This document shows positions 8,062 through 18,008 of a stretch of DNA of 64,000 nucleotides, piece after piece (positions within the stretch are counted from its first letter, which is position 1; every line of letters starts with the position of its first letter). The stretch covers positions 813,530 to 877,529 of the forward strand of contig CAYUSP010000001.1 in NCBI GenBank assembly GCA_964447405.1, written 5' to 3'. The notes under the pieces are model-generated. The model ran no database searches. It was not told the origin of the DNA and was given only the letters and a program-made list of their open reading frames with translations. This stretch comes from JALNZF01 sp964447405 (GTDB lineage Bacteria > Nitrospirota > UBA9217). Made by a program: the position numbers and the translations under genes.

Positions 8062-10506
8062 ATGATGCTGAATCAAATATCTATCATAGTGACAATGCTT
8101 TGTTATCTGACCTGCGGATCATCCTTTGCCGCGGAACTCATTGTCAATGCCACGACGACTGCTGGTACGGTAACTGCTGCATCACCAGACACGATACTTG
8201 TACCTGTTATTATCGCACCAACGACTACTGTTACCACGACCGCGGCAGCAACGGAAATATCCGCAGCTCCGGTCATTACCGCACCCTCTCTCGTCAAGAT
8301 CGAGGGCAGGCTCTTCGAGCGCGGCACGAAGAAGCCGCTTCCCCAGGTAAATATCTATTGTTTCGCAGCTACCAATCCGGACAAACCTGTAAAGACTACT
8401 ACCGACAAAGCGGGAAGATTCATCGTTGAAGTTGCCGAAGGGAAGCACAAGTGGGTTCTGTCCGTATCGGGCTACAAGCGCCTGGAACTTCAGGATGAGC
8501 AATCAGCCGACAAGGCATCCAATATCCGCGTCTTCTATCTGGAGAAAACTTCCTACTTGACGACCTATGAAACAACCGTCTACGGCCAGACCGAAAAACG
8601 GGATGACAAAACAAAATCCCTCACCCAGGAACAATTCTCCACCGTGCCCGGAGCGGGCGGCGACCCGGTCAAGGCGGTCCAAAACCTCCCGGGCGTGAAC
8701 CGCCCGAAATCATTCGGGTCCCAGGTGATAATCGAAGGGTCGTCGCCATTTGACACACGTTATTTGATCGACCAGCAGAATGTTCCTATCATATTTCATT
8801 TCGGCGGGCTCTCGTCCGTGGTCCTGCCCGAAGCCATCGACCATGTGGACTACCTGTCCGCGGGCTTCGGCCCGGAATACGGCCAGACCACAGCCGGACT
8901 GGTGAATCTCGCGGTGAGGGACCCGAAGACTGACCGGAAGCATGGCTTTGCTTTTGCGGACCTCCAGAACGCGGGCGGCATGGTCGAAGGACCGATCGAC
9001 GACCACTCGTCCTATCTGGTCGGTATGCGCCAAAGTTATATCGGCTACGTACTGCGCGAAGTTATCCTTCGAGGAGACCAGAACGACAATAAGAATTTTG
9101 AACTGACCGCTGTGCCTGAATACCGCGACCTGGTCGTGAACTACAAGAACACACTCTCTCCCGAAGACAGCGTGAGGATTGTGACTATCGGATCCCAGGA
9201 TACGTTCGCGTTCCTGCTCAAGCAACCCGCGGACGAGGACCCGAGCATCCGAGGAAGATTCAAACTCGATACAAGGTTCTTCCGCGTCATCCCTGAGTGG
9301 ACCCGCCAGGTGGACCCGGACACGATCGTGCGCGTAAGCATGGGCGGTGGAAGAGATCAGGTTCTGTTCGATATCGGTGACCGGTATTTTCACCTGGCCC
9401 AGACAGCGGTTACCGGCCGGGCCGAGTTCGAGAATCAGGTCAATGCATCCTGGAAAAGCATTGCAGGTTTTGATATGCAGCGCTACATCACGACCCAGAG
9501 CTTCCAGTTCCCCATTGTCTACGTCCAGGGTGGTATTGCGAGTACCTCTGCTGCTGGAGAGATGCAGACCGTATCGAGAAAGTACCAATCCGCTTCATAC
9601 GGCCTCTATTGGAGGAATACTCTCCATGCACAGGACTCGCGCTGGACATACCAGCCAGGTCTGCGAATAAGCTATTTCAACCAGACGGACGAGAAATTCC
9701 TCGAACCCCGGGCTGGCGTGAAGTATGCGCTGGACCAGGGATGGACTCTCAGGACGACTGGCGGTCTGTATAATCAGCCGCCGCCCGTAGGCAACCTCGA
9801 CAAGGGCTTCGGGAACCCTGAACTCAAATCACAGCGCGCGACGCACTATACATTCGGGCTGGAGAAGGACTTCCGGGACGGAGCAGCCACTGGCTGGTCC
9901 ATTTCAAGCGACCTGTTCTCCAAGCGTCTCTGGAACATGCCTGTCCGCTCCACAAAAATGATAACGCCTTCACAGCCGGAATACTTCAACAATTCCGGAT
10001 ACGGCAAGATTTATGGCTTTGAACTCATGGGCAAGTACCGGACCGACAACTGGCAGGGCTGGGTTTCGTATACATTGTCACGCAGTACACGAGGCGATGC
10101 TGAAACGCCGAATGGACTTTCCGAATACGACCAGACTCACTTGCTCACCATCGTCGGCGACCGGGAACTGGGGAACAACTGGAAAATCTCGACGCGCATT
10201 CGCTACGCTACGGGAAATCTCTACACACCGATCATCGGCAGCGTCCTCGATGTGGACAACGACGTATACACACCAACGCGCGGGCCGGTCTACTCTCAAA
10301 GACTTGGTGCGTTCTTCCAGGCTGATGTGCGGCTCGACAAAAAGTGGGTCTATGACACCTGGATCCTGACGGGGTATCTTGACATCCAGAATGTGACAAA
10401 CCGGAAAAATCCCGAGCAGATCAACTATTCCTATGACTACCAGCAATCGGCAACCGTGACCGGTCTGCCGATTTTCCCCATACTGGGAGTGAAGGCGGAA
10501 TTCTGA
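8062..10506 (+). CDS. TonB-dependent outer membrane receptor
   Basis: An 814-residue receptor. A signal peptide (cleavage near FAA, about residue 24) is followed by a Thr/Ala/Val-rich linker, a carboxypeptidase-regulatory-like domain (about 80-165), the plug (about 185-290) and a beta-barrel ending in Phe (GVKAEF), the usual outer-membrane C-terminus. The plug contains the stretch GAGGDPVKAVQNLPGVNR. N-terminal CarboxypepD_reg domains are common in receptors for larger or polymeric ligands. No siderophore-specific motif is visible, so the substrate is open. Barrel strands account for the rest of the length. The last base is shared with the next gene's start. Confidence 0.9.
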   Translation: MMLNQISIIVTMLCYLTCGSSFAAELIVNATTTAGTVTAASPDTILVPVIIAPTTTVTTTAAATEISAAPVITAPSLVKIEGRLFERGTKKPLPQVNIYCFAATNPDKPVKTTTDKAGRFIVEVAEGKHKWVLSVSGYKRLELQDEQSADKASNIRVFYLEKTSYLTTYETTVYGQTEKRDDKTKSLTQEQFSTVPGAGGDPVKAVQNLPGVNRPKSFGSQVIIEGSSPFDTRYLIDQQNVPIIFHFGGLSSVVLPEAIDHVDYLSAGFGPEYGQTTAGLVNLAVRDPKTDRKHGFAFADLQNAGGMVEGPIDDHSSYLVGMRQSYIGYVLREVILRGDQNDNKNFELTAVPEYRDLVVNYKNTLSPEDSVRIVTIGSQDTFAFLLKQPADEDPSIRGRFKLDTRFFRVIPEWTRQVDPDTIVRVSMGGGRDQVLFDIGDRYFHLAQTAVTGRAEFENQVNASWKSIAGFDMQRYITTQSFQFPIVYVQGGIASTSAAGEMQTVSRKYQSASYGLYWRNTLHAQDSRWTYQPGLRISYFNQTDEKFLEPRAGVKYALDQGWTLRTTGGLYNQPPPVGNLDKGFGNPELKSQRATHYTFGLEKDFRDGAATGWSISSDLFSKRLWNMPVRSTKMITPSQPEYFNNSGYGKIYGFELMGKYRTDNWQGWVSYTLSRSTRGDAETPNGLSEYDQTHLLTIVGDRELGNNWKISTRIRYATGNLYTPIIGSVLDVDNDVYTPTRGPVYSQRLGAFFQADVRLDKKWVYDTWILTGYLDIQNVTNRKNPEQINYSYDYQQSATVTGLPIFPILGVKAEF

Positions 10507-11396
10507 TGAAAAATCGAGTGATGATGCCCGGACATGGCAGAGTACTGGCCCTGATCACGATGATCACCGCTATCCTCGGCCTGACAGCATGCGACAGACA
10601 GGAGTTTCCCAAGTACAACGTATTGGGCGGCCTGCGGGTCCTCACGGTGATCGCGGACAAACCTGAGGCCAGTCCCGGCGACACCGTGACCTTCACACCG
10701 ATACTGAGTGACGTCAATGGTGCTGGCCGCACGATAAGCTATTCCGTTCAGGCATGTATTGATCCGGGCGTGGGAATCGGCGCAGAACCAGTCTGTACCC
10801 AGCCTGATCCAACAAGCCTCCAATCAGGGACCGTGGTCTTGCCCGCTGGTGTCAGCCAGACCTTCACCGGACCGGTGTCATCTTTCACACTCACTCTGCC
10901 CGATGCCGCAACGATGTTCGTCGGCAGGAGAAACCGTGACTTGTTCAATGGCGTCGCCTATCTGGTATTTTACAATATCTCGGTCACCGGAGGTCCGTCT
11001 GTTAATTCATTCGTCCGGGTGCTCATATCCGATGCTGCAAAGACCCCAAAGAATCTGAATCCTTCCTCGCCTGTTATCGAGATGAACACAATACCTATGA
11101 ACGATCAAACCACCATCCCGACGACCTCAGTTGATTTCAGAGCAGTTTCCCCGTCTGATTCGATCGAGACCTACCAGTTTATGTCCCCTGACGGCTCATT
11201 CAAAACCATCACCGAGGAATTGGTCACAACATGGTTCGTTTCCGACGGAACCTTTGATTTAATGAGGACCCTCGGCTCGTCAGAAACCGCTTGGACGCCT
11301 CCGGACCCGGCACCTGCGGGACGGGGCATGGTGATCCTTGTTGTTACCCGGGATGGCCACGGAGGAACTTCGTTCCGGAAACTCGAGATGCACTGA
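10506..11396 (+). CDS. Putative lipoprotein
   Basis: A 296-residue protein with a type II signal peptide: basic start, hydrophobic run, lipobox LTAC with Cys near residue 28. The mature part is rich in Ser/Thr/Pro, with beta-type sequence such as PEASPGDTVTFTPILSD near 53-69, suggesting Ig-like surface or periplasmic domains. I do not recognise a family. It overlaps the receptor stop by one base and precedes another outer-membrane protein, so it is probably an accessory lipoprotein of the same uptake complex. Confidence 0.75.
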   Translation: MKNRVMMPGHGRVLALITMITAILGLTACDRQEFPKYNVLGGLRVLTVIADKPEASPGDTVTFTPILSDVNGAGRTISYSVQACIDPGVGIGAEPVCTQPDPTSLQSGTVVLPAGVSQTFTGPVSSFTLTLPDAATMFVGRRNRDLFNGVAYLVFYNISVTGGPSVNSFVRVLISDAAKTPKNLNPSSPVIEMNTIPMNDQTTIPTTSVDFRAVSPSDSIETYQFMSPDGSFKTITEELVTTWFVSDGTFDLMRTLGSSETAWTPPDPAPAGRGMVILVVTRDGHGGTSFRKLEMH

Positions 11397-11428
11397 CCTC
11401 TTGGGAATTGGTACGAAACATTACACCT

Positions 11429-12829
11429 ATGATTAAATTATCCGTCATTCCAAAGGCCGCCTGGCACAGAATATTTGCCCTCGTTTTTCTGATTTCCTTT
11501 CTCGCCACTTCTTCCTATGCCGAAATCTCTCTCTCCAACTCCGGCACGCTGGATCTTCGTGGAGTTGAAACGCTTAACAGGAACACACAACAAGAAGACC
11601 CGGGCGCAGCCGGGAAGATCAAGTTCGATGCATCTGGTACTGCCTGGAAATTTCATTCCTGGCTCGAAGGTGGTTGGGACGGTACCGTCAAGCGGCCGGC
11701 AAGAGACAGAAGTCTTTTCAAGAACTACCGCGATGTGTATCAAAGCAACACGCCCTATCTGGAATTCAAGGAGCTCTATCTGCAGCATGCATCAGCATCG
11801 CTTGACCTCCGCGCGGGCATTCAGCGATTTGCCTGGGGAAGACTTGACGAATTCCCACCCAATGACCTGTTGAACCCCTGGGACTATTCTCAGTTCCTCA
11901 GAAAATCGCTGGAAGACCGCAAGATCGGCGTGCCGTCTCTCTCCGCAACCATGATACAAGGTGACTGGTCCTATGATGCTGCCTGGATCCCGGTCTTTGT
12001 TCCCTATCGGCTCCCGCTGCCTGATGAACGCTGGTCCGGAATATCAAGCGGGAGCATGCTCTCGCAGATACCCAATGCTGAGATCACGCCCAGGGAACCT
12101 GATCTGCCAACACGCACAATAGAAAACAGCTCCATAGGACTGCGTGTACGTCACACCGGCGATATTGAATGGGCGCTCAACCTTTACCACGGCCTTGATA
12201 CAAGGCCTTTTTTTAAAACGACAGCACTCGCGATCGATCCCCAGTCGCAGCCGGGTAAAGTATTGGTCGATCCAGGGTACGCTCCGGATTTTCACCGAAT
12301 CACTTCTGTGGGTGTGGATAGTGCTATCGTCAGCGGCGACCTGAGCATCCGCGCAGAAGCAGCCTATATCATGAATCGTTTTTACAACGTGCGGAAGGAT
12401 CTGTGGGGTTATCCAAGCGTTACGGCGCCCGGAATATTTCCCCTTAATTCCATCGGGCACAAAACCGATGTGATCGATTACGGGATAGGCGCTGACTATC
12501 GTCTGTTCGAGGACGGAACCCTCGTTATGCAGGCGCAGCAGACCATGATCATGAACAGGCCGGAGACGTTGTATGAACGCAGATTGGAGACGATCCTGTG
12601 GGCAAGTCTCAAGGCGGGCTTCATGAACCAGAAGGTCGAGACTAATGTGAGCGTTGCCTATAATCCAGAGCACGGAGCAACCATGGGAAAGGCAAATGCC
12701 TGGTACATATTCACGGATTCCTGGAAAGCGGGCATCTCTGCGATCGAACTGAACGGACCGTCGCAGTCGGTTTTTGGCAGGTTTTCTAGGAACGACCAGG
12801 TCGAGGCTGACCTGATCTATTCATGGTAG
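11429..12829 (+). CDS. Outer-membrane beta-barrel protein (DUF1302-like)
   Basis: A 466-residue exported protein starting at ATG 11429. Its signal peptide cleaves near SSYA (about residue 31). It has many alternating amphipathic strands and ends in Trp (ADLIYSW), the C-terminal aromatic of outer-membrane barrels. The stretch LDLRAGIQRFAWGRLDEF near residues 124-141 resembles DUF1302/alginate-export-type porins, whose similarity is mainly strand pattern. It is the last gene of the TonB-linked cluster and may provide a pore or adhesin. The function is inferred from context only. Confidence 0.7.
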   Translation: MIKLSVIPKAAWHRIFALVFLISFLATSSYAEISLSNSGTLDLRGVETLNRNTQQEDPGAAGKIKFDASGTAWKFHSWLEGGWDGTVKRPARDRSLFKNYRDVYQSNTPYLEFKELYLQHASASLDLRAGIQRFAWGRLDEFPPNDLLNPWDYSQFLRKSLEDRKIGVPSLSATMIQGDWSYDAAWIPVFVPYRLPLPDERWSGISSGSMLSQIPNAEITPREPDLPTRTIENSSIGLRVRHTGDIEWALNLYHGLDTRPFFKTTALAIDPQSQPGKVLVDPGYAPDFHRITSVGVDSAIVSGDLSIRAEAAYIMNRFYNVRKDLWGYPSVTAPGIFPLNSIGHKTDVIDYGIGADYRLFEDGTLVMQAQQTMIMNRPETLYERRLETILWASLKAGFMNQKVETNVSVAYNPEHGATMGKANAWYIFTDSWKAGISAIELNGPSQSVFGRFSRNDQVEADLIYSW

Positions 12830-12861
12830 ATGATATTGTGCATCACGTCAGACTTCTGTCG

Positions 12862-14280
12862 CTACAAAACTACCACTCTATTCCGTCCCTCTTCTTTCGC
12901 TCTATACAGCGCAGCATCAGCGCGGCCGAAGATCTTTTCTGAATTGTGATCATGGCCCTGGATCGCCGTGACTCCGGAACTCAACGCGACCATCACTTCC
13001 TTGATACCGTCACCGATGGGTTGCTCGCAAATTGCCTGCCTGATTCTTTCAGCAACTACAGCCGTATCCTCCAAAGAGGAATCCGGGCAGATGACGAGAA
13101 ATTCCTCCCCTCCCACTCTGCCTACGATGTCATGCTTCCGGAGGCTTGACTTGATGCGCGAGGCAACCACCCGCAAGACCACGTCACCGAACAAATGGCC
13201 ATGAGCATCATTGATCTGTTTGAAGTGGTCAATGTCCAGCATGATCAGGCTGAGAAGATTGCCGGATCGCTTTGAACGCTGGAATTCTTCTTCGAGCCGC
13301 TCAATGATATATCGCCGGTTCCGGAGTCCTGTTAGGTCATCGGTGATCGACATGTGCTTCAAGTGCGTCTGCGCCTCGTTCAATCGCTTGACCAGCTTTA
13401 CCAGTTCATCGTCGCTGCAGGTGTCCATGATATCCCGGTAGGTTTCTACTATGGCAAAAACCCGACCTTTGCTGTCTTTGAGCGGCGTGGCCGTGATCTC
13501 GATCTGATGTTCTTCACCCTCGGCATGTTCATGAGAATGAAGCACCTTAACAAGATTTTCTCCCCGTTCAAAGATCATCTGATGAGGACAAACAATATTC
13601 GACCCTTCGCAGGGAGTTTGCTGTTTGTGTGAGACCTCATAGCATTTCCGGCCTATCATTGAGGCTTTTTCCATTCCAAAAGAAGCTGCCAGGGCGGAAT
13701 TTGCCTGGAGGATCGTATGCTCCCGGTCAATAACCATGATGCCGTCGCCTAGTCCTTCCAGAATACTCTCCAGCGACCTCTTTGCATCTTCATTTTCTAT
13801 CACTCTATGCTTCAGTTTTGTCACCAGCCGCTGATTGTAGAGCTTCTGCAGCGATGGTTCTTCGAGTGTCTGTGCAGGAGAAGGAGCGTCCGTCGCTGCT
13901 GTGCCGCGGCTTCCGAGCAGTTCCCTGACTACAGAGACTATATCAGCCGGCGCTAGCGGTTTGATAAGGAACCGGGTAACCCCGAGCTGGCGCGCCAGAA
14001 GTTCATCCTCCTGATCAAGATAATTCCCCGTATAAAATACGATTGGCAGGTCCTGGAACTCCGCTATCTTCCGTATTTCGCTCAAATACTGGAATCCGTC
14101 CATGCGCGGCATAAGGATATCGGTGATCACCAGCGCCGGCCGGTCGATTCTGGTCCTGGCTACTCCGTCAAATCCGTCCACCGCGGTCACGATTTCATAT
14201 CCTTCTGCCGCAAGGATGAGCTGAAGGATTCGACGCGTGTCCTGATCATCATCAATGATTAACAGTTTCATAGGTTTCAA
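12862..14280 (-). CDS. Response regulator diguanylate cyclase (REC-PAS-GGDEF)
   Basis: A 472-residue cytoplasmic protein. The receiver domain (about 1-120) has the phosphoacceptor Asp in VITDILMPRMDG (about residue 53) and Lys in FLIKPLAP. A PAS domain (about 175-290) contains an unusual pair of cysteines (CYEVSHKQQTPCEG) seen in some PAS sensors. A GGDEF domain follows (about 310-472), with active-site RVGGEEF near 404 and the DIDHFKQIND metal motif. It should make cyclic di-GMP when phosphorylated. Its start overlaps the HD-GYP gene's stop (ATGA), pairing a synthase with a phosphodiesterase-type protein. Confidence 0.92.
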   Translation of the reverse strand: MKPMKLLIIDDDQDTRRILQLILAAEGYEIVTAVDGFDGVARTRIDRPALVITDILMPRMDGFQYLSEIRKIAEFQDLPIVFYTGNYLDQEDELLARQLGVTRFLIKPLAPADIVSVVRELLGSRGTAATDAPSPAQTLEEPSLQKLYNQRLVTKLKHRVIENEDAKRSLESILEGLGDGIMVIDREHTILQANSALAASFGMEKASMIGRKCYEVSHKQQTPCEGSNIVCPHQMIFERGENLVKVLHSHEHAEGEEHQIEITATPLKDSKGRVFAIVETYRDIMDTCSDDELVKLVKRLNEAQTHLKHMSITDDLTGLRNRRYIIERLEEEFQRSKRSGNLLSLIMLDIDHFKQINDAHGHLFGDVVLRVVASRIKSSLRKHDIVGRVGGEEFLVICPDSSLEDTAVVAERIRQAICEQPIGDGIKEVMVALSSGVTAIQGHDHNSEKIFGRADAALYRAKEEGRNRVVVL

Positions 14281-15464
14281 GAGTTGACCATATTCATAAA
14301 GTGATCAACAAGCTGCGGATTGAAGGATTTACCCTTCCCCGTATGCATGACTTCCTCTATCCTGCTCATGGGCATGGCCTCCTGATACGACCGTTTGCTC
14401 CGCATGGCGTCAAACACATCGGCAACGCTGATCATCTGGCTGACGATATTCGGTTTCCAGCCGGTTTTGATTGTCGGATACCCGGTGCCGTCATATTTCA
14501 GATGGTGTTCAAGAGCTGCCAGGACCGCCAGTTTTGGTATGCCTTCAAGACCCATAAGATATCGGGCTCCCTTGACCGTGTGGGTTTCGATGACCTCGCG
14601 CTCATCGCTGGTAAGCTTGGAGGCTTTGCTCAGGATCTCATCAGGAATGAACAGCTTGCCTACATCGTGCAGCAGGGACGCGACGCCGATCTGGTGGAGA
14701 TGTTCTCCGGTGAATCCGAGTCGTTCCGCCTGGCTCATCGTGAGGATCCCTACGTTCGTCACATGAGTAAATGTGTATTCATGGGATGATTTCAGGGAGG
14801 CGAGGATTCCCAACGGATTGATCTCCTGCCGGAACCCTTTAACGAATCCCTTGACGATGTCTTCGATGCCGCGGATGTTGATCTGTTTGTGTTTCTTGAT
14901 TTGGGAATAGATTTCCTTCAATTCATCAAGCTCAGCAGCTGTCAATGCAAGAAGTTCCTGCAGGACCTCAGGGGCAACATACTGCTGCTGCGCTTCAGAA
15001 GCAGAAGCGTCGGTGGAAACAACTCCTGCCGGTTGATGGACGTATTTTCCGCTATGCTCCTTTACCCTGATCTCAACTTTGCCAAGTTTGATGCAGGGCC
15101 GCGAATGGACGCTCTCCACGCCGGTTCCCGTAAGGTCCTTGATGAGCCCGCGAAGCTCCTCCAGCGGCACTCCAGCAATAAAGGTGAGCCGCTCAACCGA
15201 CTTCTTCTTGAGAATACGAACAAAGTTCTGGACGTACGTACTGCCTGCTGGAAAAGGTTTGTTCTCTGCGATCAGATCACCGCCGATGATGAGGAGAGTG
15301 ACTTCCGGTCTGGACCGGAGGATATCCGTCAGTACGGTATGCGCTTTTTCAATATATTGGCCCACCAACGGATGTGTCAAAGAATACAGGCTTGTATTCG
15401 TAACCGCAGCAGTAATCTGCGCTACTACCTGGATTAAATCGCTCTGTTGATCCTGTTCAACCAT
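14277..15464 (-). CDS. HD-GYP domain phosphodiesterase-like protein
   Basis: A 395-residue protein. Residues about 1-140 form a conserved alpha/beta domain also present in the next upstream protein (15498-17747). Residues about 190-395 are an HD-GYP domain: metal-binding HD in SLLHDVGKLFIPDEIL, ETHTVKGARYL, and a diverged HHLKYDGTGYP in place of HHE..DG.GYP. HD-GYP proteins hydrolyse cyclic di-GMP. The catalytic HD pair is kept and GTGYP is intact, so activity is plausible. Confidence 0.88.
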   Translation of the reverse strand: MVEQDQQSDLIQVVAQITAAVTNTSLYSLTHPLVGQYIEKAHTVLTDILRSRPEVTLLIIGGDLIAENKPFPAGSTYVQNFVRILKKKSVERLTFIAGVPLEELRGLIKDLTGTGVESVHSRPCIKLGKVEIRVKEHSGKYVHQPAGVVSTDASASEAQQQYVAPEVLQELLALTAAELDELKEIYSQIKKHKQINIRGIEDIVKGFVKGFRQEINPLGILASLKSSHEYTFTHVTNVGILTMSQAERLGFTGEHLHQIGVASLLHDVGKLFIPDEILSKASKLTSDEREVIETHTVKGARYLMGLEGIPKLAVLAALEHHLKYDGTGYPTIKTGWKPNIVSQMISVADVFDAMRSKRSYQEAMPMSRIEEVMHTGKGKSFNPQLVDHFMNMVNS

Positions 15465-15497
15465 ACAACCATCACCAAGACGCCGGCCTTTCCGATA

Positions 15498-17747
15498 TCA
15501 GGCCTTCGGCGCCTCATCCCTCAATTTTTTGCACGCCCGCTTAACCCTGTCGTTATCAGACAATTCCCCTATAGCCAGCAAACCTTTGATCCTATTCCTC
15601 GGATAATGCTCCAGAGACTCGAACAGCTCGGCCTTCATCTTTGCCAGGCGCTTGGGATGCAGGGCCCATGACGCCAGCGCCAGTTTTTCCAGCTCCGGGA
15701 TCACGCTCGGGTCTCCCAGCTCGCCGAGCGCAAGAATGATCTCCTCGTTGATGAGATAATCCGTCTCGAACAGGGCTACTTTCTTTATTTTTGAAAGGAG
15801 GGCATCAATCGCATCGTGTATGCGGAACTGTCCGGCAAGCTTTATCGCCATGGATGCCTCATCGGGATCGGATGACCCGATGGTCGCTTTGAGCGCCGGA
15901 ATCGCAGCTGTGTTCTTGAACCTGAGCAGCGTTGTCAAAGCTTCCTGCCGCACCTTCGCATCCTTGTGCCGGAGCAGAGGTTTCACGGAGGTACACACCG
16001 ATGCGTCCCACCCCCACCTGATAAGCATGAGCAGATTTCGCACATAGTACGGTCGTGGATCGTTCAGCCTCCTGACAGCCTCCTGCGTTGCCGCATTGCC
16101 TAACTTGCATAAAAGATCGAATATGACTCTTCTTCCTCCCGGGGCTTCCTCCATTGCGTACTGGTCAAGGATTAGCGGGATCGCCTTGGGGCCGAGTGCG
16201 AGAAGGAGCCCTGTGCCGGCCCGTATTTTGTCCTTGGAACAGGCCATGAAAGCATCAAGGACCTTGTTCTGGAACACGGGATCATCGAATGTCCTGAGCG
16301 TCATATCAACCATGGATCTGACGACCATGGATTTTTTCGTTTTGCCATGCTGCCGGAGTGTTTCTATAATATCATGGATGATCCCGAAGTTCTCCGTTGC
16401 CAGAAATCCCGGTATCATCTCAAGCACCTTTTTCAGGAACTCACCGTAGTCATCATCCTCCAGGTCCTCGTCAATGAACGCAAGGGTAACCCGTCCGATC
16501 TGAAAATCCAGATGTTCGTCCTTGAGCGTCTCCGCATGCTTTTCAATAGGGATGCCGTCAATAACCGTGAAACCTGCTGCTGGCTGCGTTTCGATCAGAT
16601 GTTTCAGTGTCGCGGCATAGTCCTCGGAAACATAGCTTTCGTATTGCTCCCGGTCAAACAGTTTTTTCATGTTCTCCGGCGTTGCCATGGTTTGAGGCAG
16701 CGTCTTTGCAGCCGTTCCGATCCCGCCCACACTCGAGAGCTTGCTCACCAGACCCGTCAGTGTGGGGGATATCTCCCGTCCTTCCACATTGGCCTGCTGG
16801 ATCATTTCAATGACCATGGCATCCGTGAGCCCGCCCAGAATCTCCTCGGTCGCTGCCGGTGATGCATCCGCGGTCCGCTGGAATGCCACGGACAAAAACT
16901 GCTTTCTCAGGTCCGGGTGAAGATTTTTCAGGAGATTGTTCAGGCTCCGCAGAGTATCGGACTGTTCGCGGGTAATTTCCTTCTTCTGCGCAGCGCCCCG
17001 TATGTGCGTCGAAATGATGCGATCATAGCTTTGAACCGCCATGCCGGGGTCCAGTTTGCGCTCATTCAGGAGCCGCGCAAGCTCCAGAGGGTCGATCTGC
17101 TCGGCATCTTTGAGAGAAACGCCCTGCTCCTGTCCGGGCCGTGCCAGTGTCCCTGCTGATAAATGTGATATAAAATCCTGCCAAAGACCCGATCCTTCCT
17201 TTCCCGTAGTCTTGACCTTTCCCTGCAGAATCTCCTGTTCTTCGGTCAAATGAAATGCTGAATAGTCTATGGCCTTGACCACGATATGAGAGATCTGGGC
17301 ATTGGATATCACGTTCAGGATGCCGCCTTCCGCTTCAATTACCTCGGATTTGGTGGTGAGGATCCGGTGAAATCGTACGAGCTCGTCCTTATTAAGGCCG
17401 CTGATAAACGTTATCGCCGCGATCCCCTGCTGATTCAGGGACAGGGCGAAGTCCCGGTATACGGGATTTTTCCGGTCAAGATAATCCTTCCCTACAAGCA
17501 GTGTGTCCTTTGCAACACCAAGGGTCATTTCGTCCCTGATCTCGAAGACTTTCAGAAGAATTTCAAAGGCGCGGTCGATGCTCCGCGTGATCTGGATGTG
17601 GCCCGGAGGATAGATCCCGACGTTCTTTTTGGAGATGTTCAACTCGATGATGGCATCAGACAACAGCTGAGTATCGAGCGGGATCTCGCGTGCAACAGGC
17701 CCGGGTAATATTATCGGGGGGTCTTTTTTTTCCAGCGGTTCGCTCAT
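15498..17747 (-). CDS. HEAT-repeat protein with HD-GYP-associated N-terminal domain
   Basis: A 749-residue protein without signal or membrane segments. Residues about 20-175 resemble the N-terminal domain of the HD-GYP neighbour: the common pattern is YP-x2-H, DTLLVG against GDLIAE, then AAITFISGLNKDELVRFHR against LTFIAGVPLEELRGLIK. The remainder is helical, with clear HEAT repeats after about residue 490, such as DAKVRQEALTTLLRFKNTAAIPAL. This fits a scaffold or sensor that binds partners of the cyclic di-GMP module. No enzymatic motif is visible. Confidence 0.75.
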   Translation of the reverse strand: MSEPLEKKDPPIILPGPVAREIPLDTQLLSDAIIELNISKKNVGIYPPGHIQITRSIDRAFEILLKVFEIRDEMTLGVAKDTLLVGKDYLDRKNPVYRDFALSLNQQGIAAITFISGLNKDELVRFHRILTTKSEVIEAEGGILNVISNAQISHIVVKAIDYSAFHLTEEQEILQGKVKTTGKEGSGLWQDFISHLSAGTLARPGQEQGVSLKDAEQIDPLELARLLNERKLDPGMAVQSYDRIISTHIRGAAQKKEITREQSDTLRSLNNLLKNLHPDLRKQFLSVAFQRTADASPAATEEILGGLTDAMVIEMIQQANVEGREISPTLTGLVSKLSSVGGIGTAAKTLPQTMATPENMKKLFDREQYESYVSEDYAATLKHLIETQPAAGFTVIDGIPIEKHAETLKDEHLDFQIGRVTLAFIDEDLEDDDYGEFLKKVLEMIPGFLATENFGIIHDIIETLRQHGKTKKSMVVRSMVDMTLRTFDDPVFQNKVLDAFMACSKDKIRAGTGLLLALGPKAIPLILDQYAMEEAPGGRRVIFDLLCKLGNAATQEAVRRLNDPRPYYVRNLLMLIRWGWDASVCTSVKPLLRHKDAKVRQEALTTLLRFKNTAAIPALKATIGSSDPDEASMAIKLAGQFRIHDAIDALLSKIKKVALFETDYLINEEIILALGELGDPSVIPELEKLALASWALHPKRLAKMKAELFESLEHYPRNRIKGLLAIGELSDNDRVKRACKKLRDEAPKA

Positions 17748-17947
17748 GTATTTACTTTATTATAATCGGTTTATTGTATTTTAGCCGGAATATTTGCTAC
17801 TGTCGTGAGTACTTGAATAGATACTTTCTAAAGCGAACGCTGCACGTCTATGTAAAGACATTAAAGAAATCCCAATCTCACCCGATAAAATTATATACCA
17901 GAACATCTTACCGCTGCAGATGGTTGCAATAAACAGCACACTGGCTA

Positions 17948-17956
17948 TGCTATACT
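17948..17956 (+). promoter_or_regulatory. Predicted extended -10 promoter of hydBGDA
   Basis: TGCTATACT is an extended -10 (TGN-TATACT) 52 bases before hydB. No good -35 is visible, which fits an extended -10 promoter or an activator-dependent one. The rest of the 260-bp gap (17748-18008) is AT-rich with no other feature I can name. Confidence 0.4.
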
Positions 17957-18008
17957 ATCCCTATTATTAAGCCATGCACCTACATCAATCGCTTCAATCA
18001 GAGGGGTC

